Below are positions 61,510 through 64,000 of a DNA stretch of 64,000 nt, one piece after another. The stretch lies in assembly GCA_964035545.1 (NCBI GenBank), contig CAXIUT010000230.1, positions 434,001 to 498,000 on the forward strand, written 5' to 3'. Every line of letters starts with the position of its first letter. The stretch's first letter is position 1. The position numbers and the translations under genes were made by a program. The notes beneath the pieces are model-generated. The model had not been told where the DNA came from, ran no database searches, and saw nothing but the letters and a program-made list of their open reading frames with translations. The DNA is from Bugula neritina. Lineage: Eukaryota; Bryozoa; Gymnolaemata; Cheilostomatida; Bugulidae.

Positions 61510-61765
61510 ATACTGAAATACACTACTACATACTGAAATATACTGCAACATACTGCACCATACTGAAATACACTGTAACATACTGAAATACACTGCAACA
61601 TAATACAACATTTTGAAATACACTGCAACACATTGAAATATACTGCAACATACCTAAATATACGGTAATATACCAAAATATACTGTAACATAATGAAATA
61701 TGCTGTAGCACATTGAAATACACTGCAACTCACTGAAATATACTGCAACATACTGAAACACAGTG

Positions 61766-62035
61766 CTACATACTGAAATATACTGCAACATACTGCAACA
61801 TACTGAAATACACTGTAACATACTGAAATTCACTGCAACATACTACAACATTTTGAAATACACTGCAACACATTGAAATATACTGCAACATACCTAAATA
61901 TACGGTAATATACCAAAATATACTGTAACATAATGAAAAATACTGCAACATACTGAAATACACTTCAACACACTGAAAAACACTGCAAAATACTGTAACA
62001 CACTGAAATATACTGCAAAACACTGAAATACACTG
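61766..62035 (+). repeat. 270-bp tandem duplication (third occurrence)
   Basis: Partner 62036-62305. Here the left copy reads GCAACATACC, lacking the GCAACTTACC variant, so either the variant arose after this copy separated or it was corrected back. Confidence 0.8.
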
Positions 62036-62475
62036 CTACATACTGAAATATACTGCAACATACTGCAACATACTGAAATACACTGTAACATACTGAAATT
62101 CACTGCAACATACTACAACATTTTGAAATACACTGCAACACATTGAAATATACTGCAACATACCTAAATATACGGTAATATACCAAAATATACTGTAACA
62201 TAATGAAAAATACTGCAACATACTGAAATACACTTCAACACACTGAAAAACACTGCAAAATACTGTAACACACTGAAATATACTGCAAAACACTGAAATA
62301 CACTGCTACATACCGAAATATACTGCAACACAGTGCAACATACTGCAACATACTAAAATATACTGCAACATACTGAAATACACTGCAAAATACTGAAATA
62401 CACTGTAACATACTGAAATACACTGCAAAATACTCTAACATACTGAAATACACTGCTACATACTGAAATATACTA

Positions 62476-63060
62476 CTACATACTGCAACATTTGGCAACA
62501 TACTGAAATATACTGCGACACATTGCAGTATACTGAAACATACTGAAATATGCTGTAGCACACTGAAATACACTGCAACTCACTGAAATATACTGCAACA
62601 TACTGAAATACACTGTGACATACTGAAATATACTGCGACGTACTGCACCATACTGAAATACACTGTAACATACTGAAATACACTGCAACACATTGAAATA
62701 TACTGCAAAATACTGAAATACACTGCTACATACTGAAATATACTGCAACACACTGCAACATACGGCAACATACTGAAATATACTGCGACACATTGCAATA
62801 TATTCTAACATACTGAAATACAGTGCTACATACTGAAATATACTGCAACATACCGAAATACACTGTAACATGTTGAAATATACTGCAACATACCTAAATA
62901 TACGGTAATATACCAAAATATACTGTAACACATTGAAAAATACTGCAACATACTGAAATACACTGCAACCTCTGAAAAACACTGCAAAATACTGTAACAC
63001 ACTCAAATATACTGCAAAACACCGAAATACACTGCTACATACTGAAATATACTGCAACAC
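62476..63060 (+). repeat. Full K module 21
   Basis: Types GCGACGTAC and CATTGAAATATAC, a combination otherwise seen only in modules 1, 2 and 4. Private AAATACTCTAACATAC just before it. No further K start is seen before the window end. Confidence 0.85.
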
Positions 63061-64000
63061 ACTGCAACATACTGCAACATACTAAAATATACTGCAACAT
63101 ACTGAAATACACTGCAAAATACTGAAATACACTGTAACATACTGAAATATACTGAAATACACTGGAACATATTGAAATACACTGCAACAAATTGAAGTAT
63201 ACTGCAACATACTGAAATACACTTCAACACACTGAAAAACACTGCAATATACTGTAACATACTGAAATATGCCGTAGCACACTGAAATACACTGCAACTC
63301 ACTGAAATATACTGCAACATACTGAAATACACTGTAACATATTGAAATGTACTGCAACATACTGCAACATACTGAAATACACTGGAACATATTGAAATAC
63401 ACTGCAACAAATTGAAGTATACTGCAACACACTGAAACACACTGAAACACACCGCAAAACACTACAACATACTGAAACATACTGCAACATACTGAAATAC
63501 ACTACTACATACTGAAATATACTGCAACATACTGCACCATACTGAAATACACTGTAACATACTGAAATACACTGCAACATAATACAACATTTTGAAATAC
63601 ACTGCAACACATTGAAATATACTGCAACATACCTAAATATACGGTAATATACCAAAATATACTGTAACATAATGAAATATGCTGTAGCACATTGAAATAC
63701 ACTGCAACTCACTGAAATATACTGCAACATACTGAAACACAGTGCTACATACTGAAATATACTGCAACATACTGCAACATACTGAAATACACTGTAACAT
63801 ACTGAAATTCACTGCAACATACTACAACATTTTGAAATACACTGCAACACATTGAAATATACTGCAACATACCTAAATATACGGTAATATACCAAAATAT
63901 ACTGTAACATAATGAAAAATACTGCAACATACTGAAATACACTTCAACACACTGAAAAACACTGCAAAATACTGTAACACACTGAAATATACTGCAAAAC

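Larger units (their letters stand above)
58680..63208 (+). repeat. Third copy of the Region III HOR (partial)
   Basis: Follows 49865-54393 at offset 8815. At the left it takes over from a K module of the 53661/56020 kind rather than of the 49564 kind. At the right it leaves the match near 63208 and continues like 36225 onward. It is therefore a chimera of two HOR types. Confidence 0.75.
1..64000 (+). repeat. 10-bp satellite array filling the window
   Basis: Every stretch can be cut into 10-bp units of the form ACTG followed by AAATAY or CAACAY, with point variants. The first two bases of the unit (AC) and T at position 3 are most conserved, while positions 5, 8 and 10 carry the alternation between the two forms. 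All units lie in one orientation. The plus strand is closed in all frames by TGA within CTGAAA. The minus strand is open in all three frames, giving overlapping Cys-, Tyr-, Phe- and Val-rich ORFs of the VFQYVAVYFS type; these are not annotated as genes. No unique interval longer than a few units was found, so no 300-base stretch holds anything but repeat. The array runs past both window ends. That it is eukaryotic heterochromatin is inference. Confidence 0.97.
43008..64000 (+). repeat. Region III: HOR domain with three block B copies
   Basis: K-start spacings here are 4097, 1289, 340, 830, 4097, 1289, 340, 730, 1289, 340, 730 and 4097 bp; the last unit is cut by the window end. Each 4097-bp unit contains one block B, which carries both ATTGA-type register lesions otherwise known only from Region I. 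Between the B copies lie 1289/340/730-type units like those of Region II. The domain is dominated by a 6556-bp and a 2359-bp tandem duplication. Confidence 0.85.

Noticed and set aside
1-64000. CRISPR array
   Set aside because: There are no unique spacers between repeats; repeat and intervening sequence are variants of the same 10-bp unit.
1-64000. Telomeric repeat
   Set aside because: The 10-bp unit lacks the G-rich strand pattern of known telomere repeats, is not terminal in the window and is organised in kilobase HORs.
1-64000. Transposon, integrase or LTR remnants
   Set aside because: No non-satellite sequence, terminal inverted repeats or target-site duplications were seen; junctions between blocks occur within shared satellite units.
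1-64000. tRNA, rRNA or structured small RNA genes
   Set aside because: No stretch departs from the 10-bp pattern long enough to hold one, and G content is too low on the plus strand for stable stems of such genes.
1-64000. Identification of the source organism from the repeat
   Set aside because: I do not recognise the 10-bp unit as the satellite of a particular species, and no gene is present to place it taxonomically.

Overview
The whole 64-kb window is one uninterrupted tandem-repeat (satellite) array. I find no protein-coding gene, RNA gene, transposon, CRISPR array or unique sequence. The basic unit is 10 bp, in two main forms that tend to alternate: ACTGAAATAY and ACTGCAACAY on the plus strand. 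Variants include ACTGTAACAT, ACTGCTACAT, ACTAAAATAY and ACCTAAATAT. The consensus dimer is about 35% GC and strongly strand-asymmetric (A 45%, C 25%, T 20%, G 10%, from the consensus rather than a count). The orientation never flips. A long array with nested higher-order repeats suggests eukaryotic heterochromatin (centromeric, pericentromeric, subtelomeric or B-chromosome-like), but nothing in the window identifies the organism.

Above the 10-bp level the array is a mosaic of higher-order repeats (HORs). A useful landmark is a module of up to 585 bp (called K here). It starts with ATTTGG in the context GCAACATTTGGCAAC and, when complete, contains CCTCTG near its right end. I located 41 K starts: 21 full copies, and 20 that are truncated or internally deleted. 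Spacing between starts uses a small set of lengths: 730 bp ten times, 1289 seven times, and 1109, 340, 1709 and 4097 three times each.

Region I (1-24759) has a long period of 6.2-7.5 kb. Block A occurs four times (31-4860, 6300-11129, 14371-18457, 21887-24796), with variable linkers that hold a second recurrent block C. Region II (24760-43007) is made of shorter units (1109, 1289, 730 and 1709 bp), including adjacent tandem duplications of 2398 bp and 3788 bp. Region III (43008-64000) carries a 6556-bp tandem duplication, a 2359-bp tandem duplication, and three copies of block B, which is assembled from pieces also seen in Region I.

The 10-bp register is almost perfectly kept. Following it from base 1 to the end, I find only 38 register-changing sites in about 6400 units. 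They belong to four sequence types, each evidently spread by HOR amplification. All other insertions and deletions that I could size are whole multiples of 10 bp. The minus strand is open in all three frames because a 10-bp unit without a stop codon reads the same peptide cycle in every frame. The many minus-strand ORFs (up to 225 codons) are therefore treated as by-products of the repeat, not genes. Block borders were read by eye and may be off by about 20 bp; spacings between identical landmarks are exact.
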